Assembly: GCA_025353765.1 (NCBI GenBank)
Contig: JANXOD010000016.1
Coordinates: 310,001-374,000 of the forward strand
Length of the DNA stretch: 64,000 bases
Origin: Sphingobacteriales bacterium
Lineage (GTDB): Bacteria; Bacteroidota; Bacteroidia; Sphingobacteriales; Sphingobacteriaceae
Reading direction: 5' to 3'
Numbering within the stretch: position 1 is the stretch's first letter; each line of letters opens with the position of its first letter. Position numbers and translations under genes: made by a program. Shown one piece after another: positions 9,033 through 17,485 of this stretch. The notes under the pieces are model-generated. The model had not been told where the DNA came from and made no database searches. It saw only the letters and a program-made list of their open reading frames with translations.

Positions 9033-9464
9033 TTAGAAGTTACGTTTAGAAAGGTAATAATTTTCTTTCTGAGTCATTAATACTTTGGCAGTTCTTCCTT
9101 TATCTACATAACCAAGTAAATGAAGAGTACCATGTATCATAACCCGGTGAAGTTCATCTCGTTCAGTAACTTTAAAAGTTATCGCATTTTCACGAATTCG
9201 ATCTATACTGATAAAAATGTCACCTAATACGATCTTTTCTTCTTCACTATTGTCAAATGTGACGATATCTGTATAAGTATCATGCTTAAGATATTGCTGA
9301 TTTATATTTAGCAAATAGGCGTCATTGCAGAAAATAAAAGTGAGTTCTTTAAGTTTTGAACCTTCTTCTCTTATGGCATTGTATACCCAGGTACGGACGA
9401 GTGATTTTTCCTTTAAGGTGTAGGAAATGTCTTCAGAAAAAAAATGAATGGGCAATAGGCTCAC
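9033..9464 (-). CDS. ybeY: Endoribonuclease YbeY (rRNA maturation factor)
   Basis: YbeY is a zinc-dependent RNase involved in 16S rRNA 3'-end processing and ribosome quality control. The active-site block reads MIHGTLHLLGYVDKG, giving two of the usual three His; the third is Asp. An aspartate here is, as I recall, usual in Bacteroidota YbeY proteins, so I do not read it as loss of function. DTYTDIVTFD upstream is also typical. The start is GTG, directly after the TAA of the ATPase gene. It is the last gene of the operon DUF4175, ATPase, ybeY. Confidence 0.93.
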   Translation of the reverse strand: MSLLPIHFFSEDISYTLKEKSLVRTWVYNAIREEGSKLKELTFIFCNDAYLLNINQQYLKHDTYTDIVTFDNSEEEKIVLGDIFISIDRIRENAITFKVTERDELHRVMIHGTLHLLGYVDKGRTAKVLMTQKENYYLSKRNF

Positions 9465-9896
9465 TTAGATTTTAAAATGCAGCTCTAATTCATTGCCTTT
9501 TGTATTGAAAATGCATTGATCGGCAAGCTTTTTTATGATAAATACTCCGCGACCGGTTAAATTTTCAAGATTTTCAGGTGAAGTGGGATCTGGAATATTA
9601 TTAAAATCAAATCCTTCACCTTCATCAGCGATTGTAAAAATTAATCTTTTACCTTCTACAACTTCTAAATTAAGGTAAACCTTCTTGTTAATATCTTCTT
9701 TATTACCATGCACTATGGCATTTATAACAGCTTCACTTAAGCAGGTGAGAACATTAGCATAAATTTCGTCACTAAATCCATACTCTCCACTCAAATTGTC
9801 TACAAAATGTTCAACAGTAGTTATACTATCTAATTTGGATGCTAACTGTAATGTATGCAATATTGTGTTATTTGAAAATTCTGCCTGACTATTCAT
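9465..9896 (-). CDS. RsbW-like ATP-binding protein (GHKL/HATPase_c_2)
   Basis: This 143-residue stand-alone GHKL ATPase domain has the N box EAVINAIVHGNK (about 55-66), the G1 box DEGEGFDF (about 96-103) and the G2 box GRGVFIIKKLAD (about 117-128). Such proteins are serine kinases of partner-switching systems (RsbW/SpoIIAB). No antagonist (STAS) protein or sigma factor lies nearby, so its partner is unknown. It overlaps the stop of the DUF4175 gene by one base and is followed immediately by ybeY, which implies co-translation. Confidence 0.85.
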   Translation of the reverse strand: MNSQAEFSNNTILHTLQLASKLDSITTVEHFVDNLSGEYGFSDEIYANVLTCLSEAVINAIVHGNKEDINKKVYLNLEVVEGKRLIFTIADEGEGFDFNNIPDPTSPENLENLTGRGVFIIKKLADQCIFNTKGNELELHFKI

Positions 9897-12800
9897 TATT
9901 TATTTTTCAAATTTAATAATTTAAAATAACTCTCGACTTTTATTTTATAGAACAAATTTAATGAATTTGGTACAGTTTTAAGCAATTCTGTTTCTTTTTG
10001 TTTAATTTTTTGATATTTTTGAAATGCAATACTGTAATCAGGAGCATAATCTATACCCTGTTTACTCTCTCTCTTATTATCTTGCTCCCGTTCTATTTCT
10101 GCTTTTTCGGCTTCCAGCAACTTAGAAAGAATTTCTTGTTGCCTGTTTATGGTTTCCTGTTGGATCTTTTTGTTTACGAGATCAACTTCAGTTTGTTCCA
10201 TTTGTTTCATTACTTTATCAAGATTACCAAGCCCGCCTTTACCATCTTTATTTAAATCTCTATTAATGTCCTGCATTGCCTGCCGTATCATTTGTTGCTG
10301 TTTAGCCATCTGGGCTAATTGCTGACTCATTTCTCCTTTATTTCCTTGCTTTTGCTGCCCTCCCGATTGCTTCATTTGTTCACGGGCTTTTTGCATGCTT
10401 TTATTTAATTGATCCTGCATTTTGCTCAATTGAGACAGGCTTTGTTTTTTCTTTCCTTTGCCGTCACCCGATTGGGCATTTTTTTGCGCATTCTGCAATT
10501 GCTCTAATGCCTCATTCAACATTAATGCCAGATTGTTGATAGAAGTCATGGCATATTGCTGGTTACGATTGGCTTCGGAAGTACGGCGATCCGCAAGGCT
10601 TTCTATCGCTTTAGTAACATTCAAATTAATGGTTTGGATTTCTTTATTTACAACAGATTGTATTTGAGGAACTTTTTTACTTAATGAATACAAACTATCC
10701 TCTATCATTTTTAAATTATCTTTAATATCCTTTTGTTTTTGTGTTTGTAGTACATAAGCAGGATCATTACCCTTAAGACTGCGCAAAGATTGCATTACCT
10801 TTTCCTGATCGAAAGATGTTGTTAAAAGATTGTCCAAGATCTCACGGAGGCTTTGAGTGTTAACCTGATTCTCTTCTTCTTCACTTTCCTGCTGCATACT
10901 CTCTAGTTTTTTAGAAAGTTGTTCCATTTGAGAAGCGGCTTTTTTCTGATTTTCTGCGGCTTTTTTCTGATTTTTATTATCCAGGTTTTTACTGCTTTCT
11001 TCCTGCTGCTGCTCTATTTGACCTTGTTCTTTTTCCGGGTTTTTAAAATCATTTTTCTGATTTAGATCTTCATTCTTTTTAGTCAGTTCTTTTAAATCTT
11101 CTTTTACATCCTTAAAATCCTTCTTCAGACTTTCTTGCTCCTGTTTTAGTTTATCAGCATCAGCACTTTTTTGAACAGATTTTTCACTTAAATCTTCCTG
11201 CTGCTTTGATAATTCTTTAAGCTTGTCTACAGTTTCAGTTAGTTTTTGATCAAATTCTAATTGTTTATATAATTCTAACATACGGTCGAGTTCCTTTTGC
11301 AGCGATTTATTATCCATCTGCATTTTTGAAAGCTCATCCTGTGTTAGATTTTTTTCATTCTGCTCCAGCAATTTTTGAATATTCTTAAGCATTTCACGGG
11401 TTTTCTCACTTAACACATTGTTGAAAAGATCTTCAATTTGTTTCTGCTTTTCCAGGATCTCCTCGCGTTGCTCCTTATTTTCCTGGTGTTCAAACTGGTT
11501 TTGTTTATTTTCCTTTTGGATATCTTTTACCAGTTCCTCCAGATCTTTTTGTTTTTGCAGCAAAGCTTCCACCTGCTTCTTTTCATCATAAGACAGATTC
11601 TTCTTATTCAGCAGATCCTGATTGATACGTTTGGCTTCTTTTTCAACCTGTCCCGCTTGCCGGATGGCCTGTTCCATTTTTTGTTTTATTGACTCGGAGT
11701 TCTCATCCAGTTTTTTTTCAATTTCCTGTTCAAATGGTAATTTGAATGTTTTTATGGCAGACCGTGTTGCTTTTGCACCATGCACACCATCATTATCAAA
11801 TATTTCAAAATAATATTCAATCTCATTTCCAGGTTCTGCCTTTGCTTCATTTACATTCCAAACATGAAAAAAGCTGCTTTGTAAAGCATTTTTATCAAAA
11901 GGAATTAATTTTATAATTAGAGGCTTTGGGTTTTTTTCAGGGCTTTTTGACAATATCCTATAATTGAAAGTAAGTTTAGAAAAGCCATAATCATCATTTA
12001 CCTGCCCAATAAAATAGAGCATTTTGTTATTTAGCGAATCTGGGTGTTCGGCAACTTCAATAGCTGGCCTTAAATCCGGGATAGCCCGAATCTGATAAGA
12101 AGCAGAATCTGAGATGTTCACCTCTTTATTAATAGGACACACACCGTAGCTTAGGTTTTGCAGAATTTTATAAGAAAAATTAAATTGGTCATTGCCCGTT
12201 GGCTTAATTTGGATATGTTTATTATTTAATTTAATATCAATCTGGCTAGCATTTTGAGTTTTGAATTTCCAATTAACACGTGTTCCTTCGGGTACAGTCA
12301 AATCTCCGGAATTGCTGATGGTTTCATTCTTCTTTTTTAGGTAAGTCGGATATTCCAGGAAAACATCGAAGCTTAAAAGGGTTGGTTTCCGTTTAACGTC
12401 TAACAGGTAAGTAGCAGAAGTAAACTCTCCTCCTTTAAGGCGGATATTTTTGCTTTGTTGCAGATTTTTAAAAGTATAATTAAAGCGAATTATGCCTTCC
12501 TTTTCAAATTTAAAAGTGTTTATTCCATCTTCCAGGTATAAGTCGGATGGGATTTCATTCCCACTAAGCTTTACTTCAAGCACATAATCCTCACCCTGAA
12601 TCTCCGAAAGGCTTTTATTTAAAATTACAAATTCAAAAGGAGCTTTTTTTACAAATTGTTTATTATGATTCAGTAACCGTTTGGTGCTTTCACTAAAAAT
12701 AGATGGGGCAGTAAAAAAAATGAATAGAATAAGTGCCAGCGGAACTAATGCATATTTTATGTATCGTTTATTATCGCCAATATGAATGGCTGATGTAAAA

Positions 12801-13240
12801 GGAACGGGCCTTAATTCTGCTATCTTTTGGTTAATACTTGCCTCAATTAATAAACGCTGATCCGGGTTTTCCTCTGCTAATTTATTTAACTGCAGGGTAT
12901 TTAATAATTTATCTTTTATAGGATTGAAATGATTGCCAATAATTGCTGATGCTTGATCGCGACTAATGGTTTTGCCGAGTTTTAAGTAAGCCAGGAGTGG
13001 TAAAACAATGTACGTAGCTACAATGAAAAGATTTCCTAATATAAAAGCGTAAAAAAGGAGAGTTCTTATTGCCGGGCTAAAATTTCCATAATATTCTGCT
13101 ATCGTAACTACAATATAGGCAGCACTCAAGGTGGCAGTCATATAAATAATACCCCTTACTACTTTGTTTAAGTAATATTTACGAATAAACTCATCAATTT
13201 TTTGAATGAGATACTTATAGTTTTCGGCAGAAGGGTTCAA
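9896..13240 (-). CDS. DUF4175 family large membrane protein with coiled coil
   Basis: The 1114-residue protein starts with two hydrophobic segments (about 27-48 and 58-85) and a third near 160-178, then a beta-rich periplasmic-like region (about 195-500). A very long Gln/Lys/Glu-rich coiled coil runs from about 520 to 1080 (for example KKNLSYDEKKQVEALLQKQK). This architecture is that of DUF4175, a conserved Bacteroidota family without known function. The low-complexity coiled coil also explains the overlapping shadow ORFs in the track. It heads an operon with the RsbW-like ATPase and ybeY. Confidence 0.85.
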   Translation of the reverse strand: MNPSAENYKYLIQKIDEFIRKYYLNKVVRGIIYMTATLSAAYIVVTIAEYYGNFSPAIRTLLFYAFILGNLFIVATYIVLPLLAYLKLGKTISRDQASAIIGNHFNPIKDKLLNTLQLNKLAEENPDQRLLIEASINQKIAELRPVPFTSAIHIGDNKRYIKYALVPLALILFIFFTAPSIFSESTKRLLNHNKQFVKKAPFEFVILNKSLSEIQGEDYVLEVKLSGNEIPSDLYLEDGINTFKFEKEGIIRFNYTFKNLQQSKNIRLKGGEFTSATYLLDVKRKPTLLSFDVFLEYPTYLKKKNETISNSGDLTVPEGTRVNWKFKTQNASQIDIKLNNKHIQIKPTGNDQFNFSYKILQNLSYGVCPINKEVNISDSASYQIRAIPDLRPAIEVAEHPDSLNNKMLYFIGQVNDDYGFSKLTFNYRILSKSPEKNPKPLIIKLIPFDKNALQSSFFHVWNVNEAKAEPGNEIEYYFEIFDNDGVHGAKATRSAIKTFKLPFEQEIEKKLDENSESIKQKMEQAIRQAGQVEKEAKRINQDLLNKKNLSYDEKKQVEALLQKQKDLEELVKDIQKENKQNQFEHQENKEQREEILEKQKQIEDLFNNVLSEKTREMLKNIQKLLEQNEKNLTQDELSKMQMDNKSLQKELDRMLELYKQLEFDQKLTETVDKLKELSKQQEDLSEKSVQKSADADKLKQEQESLKKDFKDVKEDLKELTKKNEDLNQKNDFKNPEKEQGQIEQQQEESSKNLDNKNQKKAAENQKKAASQMEQLSKKLESMQQESEEEENQVNTQSLREILDNLLTTSFDQEKVMQSLRSLKGNDPAYVLQTQKQKDIKDNLKMIEDSLYSLSKKVPQIQSVVNKEIQTINLNVTKAIESLADRRTSEANRNQQYAMTSINNLALMLNEALEQLQNAQKNAQSGDGKGKKKQSLSQLSKMQDQLNKSMQKAREQMKQSGGQQKQGNKGEMSQQLAQMAKQQQMIRQAMQDINRDLNKDGKGGLGNLDKVMKQMEQTEVDLVNKKIQQETINRQQEILSKLLEAEKAEIEREQDNKRESKQGIDYAPDYSIAFQKYQKIKQKETELLKTVPNSLNLFYKIKVESYFKLLNLKNK

Positions 13241-13455
13241 TATTATATAGAAGTTAAAATGAACAAATTTTTACGAATTTACTCAAATTTTAAAATGAAT
13301 TTTATAAAGTAGAGACTTTCTTAAATATTGGCAAATAGGTGTTTAAACGCCCATTATTAAAAAAAAAATTTTTAGACTAGCCAAACATTCTATTTTAATG
13401 GGTGTTATTTATTTACACATTTAACAATCTAGTAAAAAATAAAAACCCAAAGATT

Positions 13456-13941
13456 ATGAAAAAGTATATTGTTATGGCACTGCTTGCAGTAGCTATTCTC
13501 CCGGCTTGTAAAAAAGATAAAAACAATTGTGAGGCTTGTAAACCAGCAAATGAACTTATTAAAGGCACCTGGGCTATTACCAGTGCGAGGTCCGAATATT
13601 TTAACACTGCGAATACTACCGAACCCAATGCAACTGTTCAGCAAACTAAGAAGTATAAGTATGTGATTACGGCTAATAAAATCAGAAGAATTAATACAGA
13701 AACTAATAACGTAGATTTTGATACTGCTTATACCCTCAATAATCTTAATAGCAAAAATACTATTACTTTTACAGGAGAAGCAGGCGTAGAAACGTATGAT
13801 CTGGTTTCTTTAACAAATGACAGAATGCAATGGCAACAAGTAAAAACAAATCAGGAATATACAACTGTAGGTGGTACAGAGAATAAAGTAACGGCAGCTA
13901 AAACAGTTACAATTATAGACTTTCAGAAGTCTAATGAATAA
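13456..13941 (+). CDS. Small lipoprotein, lipocalin-like (paralogue 1)
   Basis: The signal peptide MKKYIVMALLAVAILPAC ends in a lipobox, with Cys at residue 18. The mature part begins with CKKDK, then NELIKGTWAITS, a G-x-W beginning seen in lipocalin-like calycin domains of Bacteroidota, and ends with RMQWQQVKTNQEYT. It is a clear paralogue of the next gene (same lipobox context, NELIKG, MQWxQVK). I start at 13456, since the track start adds residues ahead of the signal peptide. The ligand is unknown. Confidence 0.7.
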   Translation: MKKYIVMALLAVAILPACKKDKNNCEACKPANELIKGTWAITSARSEYFNTANTTEPNATVQQTKKYKYVITANKIRRINTETNNVDFDTAYTLNNLNSKNTITFTGEAGVETYDLVSLTNDRMQWQQVKTNQEYTTVGGTENKVTAAKTVTIIDFQKSNE

Positions 13942-13993
13942 GCTACTCTATTAGATAGAAGTACAAAGACAATTGCTTAATTGTTACTAAATG

Positions 13994-14032
13994 GGGATTG
14001 AAAATATATTTTTCGATCCCTTTTTATTTTTT
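13994..14032 (+). terminator. Intrinsic terminator after lipoprotein 1
   Basis: GGGATTGAAAA pairs with TTTTCGATCCC (11 bp, one G-T pair, 5-nt loop) and is followed by TTTTTATTTTTT. This is a strong rho-independent terminator 52 bases after the stop codon, so the two lipoprotein genes are probably separate transcription units. Confidence 0.85.
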
Positions 14033-14100
14033 AAGAATTGAAAAACAATTTTTTTAAATCAATGTTTCCTCTTTAAAATTAATTAAATACAGATAAAATT

Positions 14101-14613
14101 ATGCAAAAATTAATCGTTATAGCACTGCTTGCTGCAGCTATTTTCCCTTCTTGTAAAAAAGATAAAACAGCTCCTGCCATTAAATCGGTAAATGAACTTA
14201 TTAAAGGTATCTGGACTACTGCAGATGAAAAATATGAGTATTATAATGCAGATAATGTGAATAAGTTATTAGCTACAGAAACTTTAGCACCTGGCGATTT
14301 TAAATATACCATTACCGATAAACTTACAAAAACTAAATTAAAAACGAATGAAATGGAAGTTAGTAACACAGACTATGTAATAATACAAAAAGACGGTAAA
14401 AATTACATTAGTTTTAAGGCTAAAGATAAGCATCAACACGACAATGTTTATAACAATCAGGAATTTGAGATAGTTTATTTAACAGACAAAGCCATGCAAT
14501 GGAGGCAAGTAAAAAACGTGCCAGAATATATAGATCATGGAGTAACACAACAAGCAGCTAAAGTAATAATTATAACATTAACGTTTAAGAAGACAGATGT
14601 TTTGAGAAGGTAA
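14101..14613 (+). CDS. Small lipoprotein, lipocalin-like (paralogue 2)
   Basis: The signal peptide MQKLIVIALLAAAIFPSC has its lipobox Cys at residue 18, and the mature part opens with KKDK. The motifs VNELIKGIWTT and KAMQWRQVKNVPEYIDHG align with the upstream gene, so the two arose by tandem duplication and have since diverged widely in the middle. Paralogue 2 is nine residues longer and rich in Lys. A lipocalin-like fold is inferred only from the opening G-x-W and the beta-rich pattern. The start is the only sensible ATG ahead of the signal peptide. Confidence 0.7.
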   Translation: MQKLIVIALLAAAIFPSCKKDKTAPAIKSVNELIKGIWTTADEKYEYYNADNVNKLLATETLAPGDFKYTITDKLTKTKLKTNEMEVSNTDYVIIQKDGKNYISFKAKDKHQHDNVYNNQEFEIVYLTDKAMQWRQVKNVPEYIDHGVTQQAAKVIIITLTFKKTDVLRR

Positions 14614-14922
14614 ATGCCAAATAAATCTCGTCTAATTGGAGGAGGCTGTTTCAATTCAATTTTAAATTTTCATGCTATAATGGGATTGAGAGTATTCAAT
14701 CCATATTATTAGCTTGGGTAAGCAAAAGTAAACAATGAATAGCTTTGCTAATCAGGTTGGGCTATATATTATGCAGTTACACCTATGAATATAAACTTAT
14801 AAATTGAGCAATAATATGGGTATAAAAGAAGCTTCGGCAGATATAGAAATAAAAAATTATCCCGTAACAAAAGTACTATATAAATGCGAAACGCTTTGGT
14901 TATTAATATAGAGATAAGAGCC
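14614..14922. other. Intergenic stretch without supported gene
   Basis: About 310 bases lie between lipoprotein 2 and the truncated haemoglobin. It holds one weak hairpin (GGATTGA paired with TCAATCC near 14684-14703) without a T-run, and a 32-codon open frame near 14814 that resembles nothing I know. No operator is recognised; the haemoglobin promoter must lie here. Confidence 0.5.
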
Positions 14923-15339
14923 ATGAAAAAAGAAATCGAAAATATAGATGATATAAAATTATTGGTGGATGAGTTTTACAAAAAGGTGTTATTAGATAAA
15001 ACCATTGCACATTTTTTTAATGACGTAGCAAAAGTAGATTGGGAAAAGCATTTACCAGTTATGTATAGTTTTTGGACTACACTTTTATTTGGTACGATGG
15101 GTTATAAAGGGAATCCGATGATTAAGCATTTGGAACTAAATAAAAAAGAAAATCTGCACCACGAACATTTTAATCAATGGCTAAAACTTTGGCGAGAAAC
15201 CATTGATGAGTTTTACGTTGGAGAAAAAGCAGAAGAAGCAAAACAGAAGGCACTAAATATTAGCAGCTTGATGATGAATAAAATTGAAGCAAAAGACCAA
15301 GATTTTAATACTCCTACTGTTAAGTTTAACATCACTTAA
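14923..15339 (+). CDS. Group III truncated haemoglobin
   Basis: The 138-residue helical protein has the group III truncated globin pattern: LLVDEFYKKVLLDKTIAHFF (helices A/B), WEKHLPVMYSFWTTLLFG (helix E with its distal region), and LHHEHFNQWLKLWRETIDEFY, where the His of EHFNQW is the likely proximal haem ligand. The family binds O2/NO and is linked to redox stress, but physiology is poorly known. I use the start MKKEIENIDD (14923) because the 13 residues added by the track are not globin-like. The neighbouring TetR operon is probably unrelated. Confidence 0.85.
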   Translation: MKKEIENIDDIKLLVDEFYKKVLLDKTIAHFFNDVAKVDWEKHLPVMYSFWTTLLFGTMGYKGNPMIKHLELNKKENLHHEHFNQWLKLWRETIDEFYVGEKAEEAKQKALNISSLMMNKIEAKDQDFNTPTVKFNIT

Positions 15340-15444
15340 AAAATCAAATTTTTTCTCATTTGGGTGTTTGATTGTCTTCGGATTGAATTACCTGCTCTGC
15401 CCCATTTATTAATTCAATGTCAAATATTTTATTTTTTACAAATC

Positions 15445-15467
15445 AATCAATCGATTGATTAGTTTTG
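15445..15467 (+). promoter_or_regulatory. TetR operator on the efflux-operon promoter
   Basis: AATCAATCGATTGATT (15445-15460) is a perfect 16-bp palindrome. It directly abuts a -7 box TAGTTTTG (15460-15467), a match to TAnnTTTG. The palindrome would fill the spacer of the promoter, a standard place for TetR repression. The GTG of the tetR gene is only five bases past the box, so transcription should start at or near the start codon. Autoregulation of the operon is inferred. Confidence 0.7.
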
Positions 15468-15471
15468 CCGT

Positions 15472-16110
15472 GTGAATTTACCACACGATAAAAGAGATAA
15501 GAAAGATCATATACTGGATGTAGCAGAAAAGCTATTTTCGGAATTTGGATATGACGGGTCTTCTACCAGACATATTGCCAGTGAAGCCGGAGTCAATATG
15601 GCCATGCTGAATTACTATTTCGGATCGAAGGACGGGTTGTATAAAGCCACACTTGAACGCAGAATTAAAAATTTTCGTGAACAATTGGTTAACCTGAATG
15701 AAGCGGATATCTCATCTTGGGAGAAATTACACAGATGTATAGATATGTACGTGGATCGGGTAATGAATAACAATTGTTTTCACCGGATTATACAACGTGA
15801 ATTATCATTAAATCAACGCTCTGAAACCACTGATTTTATAACGGAGATATTACTTCGCAATGTAAATGAAGTTAAGCGTATTGTTGAAGAGGGCATTAAG
15901 AATGGAACTTTCAGAAAGGTGGATATTGAAATGACGATAGCCAGCATTTTTGGAACGAAATACTATTTGATTAACTCCACCCACATTGCCGCCCTGATGT
16001 TAAATAAAGATCTTCAAAACCCACAGGTGATGGAAGAGGAGATCAAACCCAGATTAAAAGCCCATTTAAACGATTTTTTAAAAGCCCATTTAACAAAACA
16101 TGATATATAG
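15472..16110 (+). CDS. TetR/AcrR family transcriptional regulator
   Basis: The N-terminal helix-turn-helix (about 10-56) reads ILDVAEKLFSEFGYDGSSTRHIASEAGVNMAMLNYYFGSKDGLY, in parts the textbook TetR DNA-binding domain. The C-terminal ligand domain is divergent (about 60-212). The start is GTG at 15472, the only start that keeps the whole HTH. It begins the efflux operon: its 3' end overlaps tolC by 11 bases. It probably represses the operon through the palindrome at 15445 and responds to an efflux substrate that cannot be predicted. Confidence 0.92.
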   Translation: MNLPHDKRDKKDHILDVAEKLFSEFGYDGSSTRHIASEAGVNMAMLNYYFGSKDGLYKATLERRIKNFREQLVNLNEADISSWEKLHRCIDMYVDRVMNNNCFHRIIQRELSLNQRSETTDFITEILLRNVNEVKRIVEEGIKNGTFRKVDIEMTIASIFGTKYYLINSTHIAALMLNKDLQNPQVMEEEIKPRLKAHLNDFLKAHLTKHDI

Positions 16111-17482
16111 AATTAATCAATACATGGACCGTATGCTGTCGCATAAAGCTTTACCTGTTTTGCAGAAATACGGTATTATGCTTTGGCTGATAGTTTTTAC
16201 GGCAAATATTAAAGCACAAGATGTAAAAAAACGTAGTCTGCAAGAAGCCATTAATTTAGGTCTTCAAAACAGTAAATCAATAAAACTCTCCCAGGCTAAA
16301 ATTGATGAAGCTATTTCGCAATATAACCAGGTTAAAGACCGGGCATTACCAACTGGAAGTGCCAGTTTTGCCTACAATCATGCAGAAATACCTACCTCTA
16401 CATTCAACATTGGCGGAAGCACAAATTCTATTCATTTACCAGCCAGAGCAGAGGCTTTTATCGGTACATTTTCTTTGCAAGAGATTGTTTTTGATGGAAA
16501 CAGATTACGTTATGCCAAAGAATCCACAGATATTTTAACAAAGGTTGCCCGTTTAGATTCAGAGAAAGATAAGGAAGATATAATCTATAATATCATTAAC
16601 GCCTATTACAACCTATACAAACTTAATCAGAGCAAAAAAATAGTTGAGCAAAATCTGGAGGATATTGACAAACAGATAAAACAATCACAACAATTTTTCC
16701 AACAAGGTATTGTTACTAAAAACGATGTATTACGATTTCAATTACAACGAAGCAATGTAGAACTTACGGGACTAGATCTGGAAACCAATCAAAAAGTGGT
16801 TAATTATAATCTCAATATTTTATTAGGATTGCCGGAAAATACAACACTTGCTGTTGAAGGATTTGCCACTAATGAGGCAAGGATTCTGCCTTTATCATCC
16901 TATTTAGATTCTTCTTCAACAAATCGTCAGGAAATAAAATCACTTGCTTTACGCAGTCAGGCTACAGAAAGTAATATAAAATCAATAAAATCAGATCTGG
17001 CTCCGGTAGTATTAGTAGGAGTTAATGCTTATTATATTAACCCAAGTGGCAAATTTATTCCTCCGGCAAATAGTTTTATATCACCAATTACATTGGGTGC
17101 AACTATCGCCTGGAATTTCGATCACTTATGGACTAATAAGAATAAAATAGCGGAAGCAACTATCCAAAAAAATGAAGTAGAAATAAATCGTGGCTTGGCT
17201 GCAGACCAGATTAAATCACAGGTAAACCAGGATTATCAAAACTACAGTAGATCCTTAACTAAGATCCATATTCTGGAAACTTCAATTGTACAAGCACAAG
17301 AAAATGATCGGATTCTGGAATCGAAATATCGCAACAATGTAGCTTCGGTTACAGATCGAATTGATGCCCAAACCCAACTATTTCAATCGCTAATTAATTT
17401 GGAGCTAGCCAAAGCAGATTCTCAATTAGCATATTATACATTACTTAAATCATCAGGAATAATCACAAAATCATCTTATTAA
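16100..17482 (+). CDS. TolC family outer-membrane efflux channel
   Basis: This is an outer-membrane channel of a tripartite pump. The internal repeat of two outer-membrane efflux domains is visible as two long helical hairpins (about 50-240 and 265-455); SLQEAINLGLQNSKSIKLSQAKI is the usual start of the first repeat, and the second ends in ELAKADSQLAYYTLLKSSG. A hydrophobic stretch IMLWLIVFTANIKAQ (about 27-41) serves as signal peptide, so the true start may be an internal Met. It sits between tetR and the HlyD gene, spaced by three bases from the latter. Confidence 0.9.
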   Translation: MIYRINQYMDRMLSHKALPVLQKYGIMLWLIVFTANIKAQDVKKRSLQEAINLGLQNSKSIKLSQAKIDEAISQYNQVKDRALPTGSASFAYNHAEIPTSTFNIGGSTNSIHLPARAEAFIGTFSLQEIVFDGNRLRYAKESTDILTKVARLDSEKDKEDIIYNIINAYYNLYKLNQSKKIVEQNLEDIDKQIKQSQQFFQQGIVTKNDVLRFQLQRSNVELTGLDLETNQKVVNYNLNILLGLPENTTLAVEGFATNEARILPLSSYLDSSSTNRQEIKSLALRSQATESNIKSIKSDLAPVVLVGVNAYYINPSGKFIPPANSFISPITLGATIAWNFDHLWTNKNKIAEATIQKNEVEINRGLAADQIKSQVNQDYQNYSRSLTKIHILETSIVQAQENDRILESKYRNNVASVTDRIDAQTQLFQSLINLELAKADSQLAYYTLLKSSGIITKSSY

Positions 17483-17485
17483 TAA

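Noticed and set aside
10458-11813. Plus-strand ORFs within the DUF4175 gene
   Set aside because: They are antisense shadows of the low-complexity Gln/Lys coiled coil.
12277-12286. AACACGTGTT as a further parS site
   Set aside because: It is in coding sequence of the DUF4175 gene and matches only the CACGTG core, not the 16-bp consensus.
14814-14912. Thirty-two-codon open frame ahead of the truncated haemoglobin
   Set aside because: Short, no recognisable motif, and ends just before the haemoglobin start; not supported as a gene.
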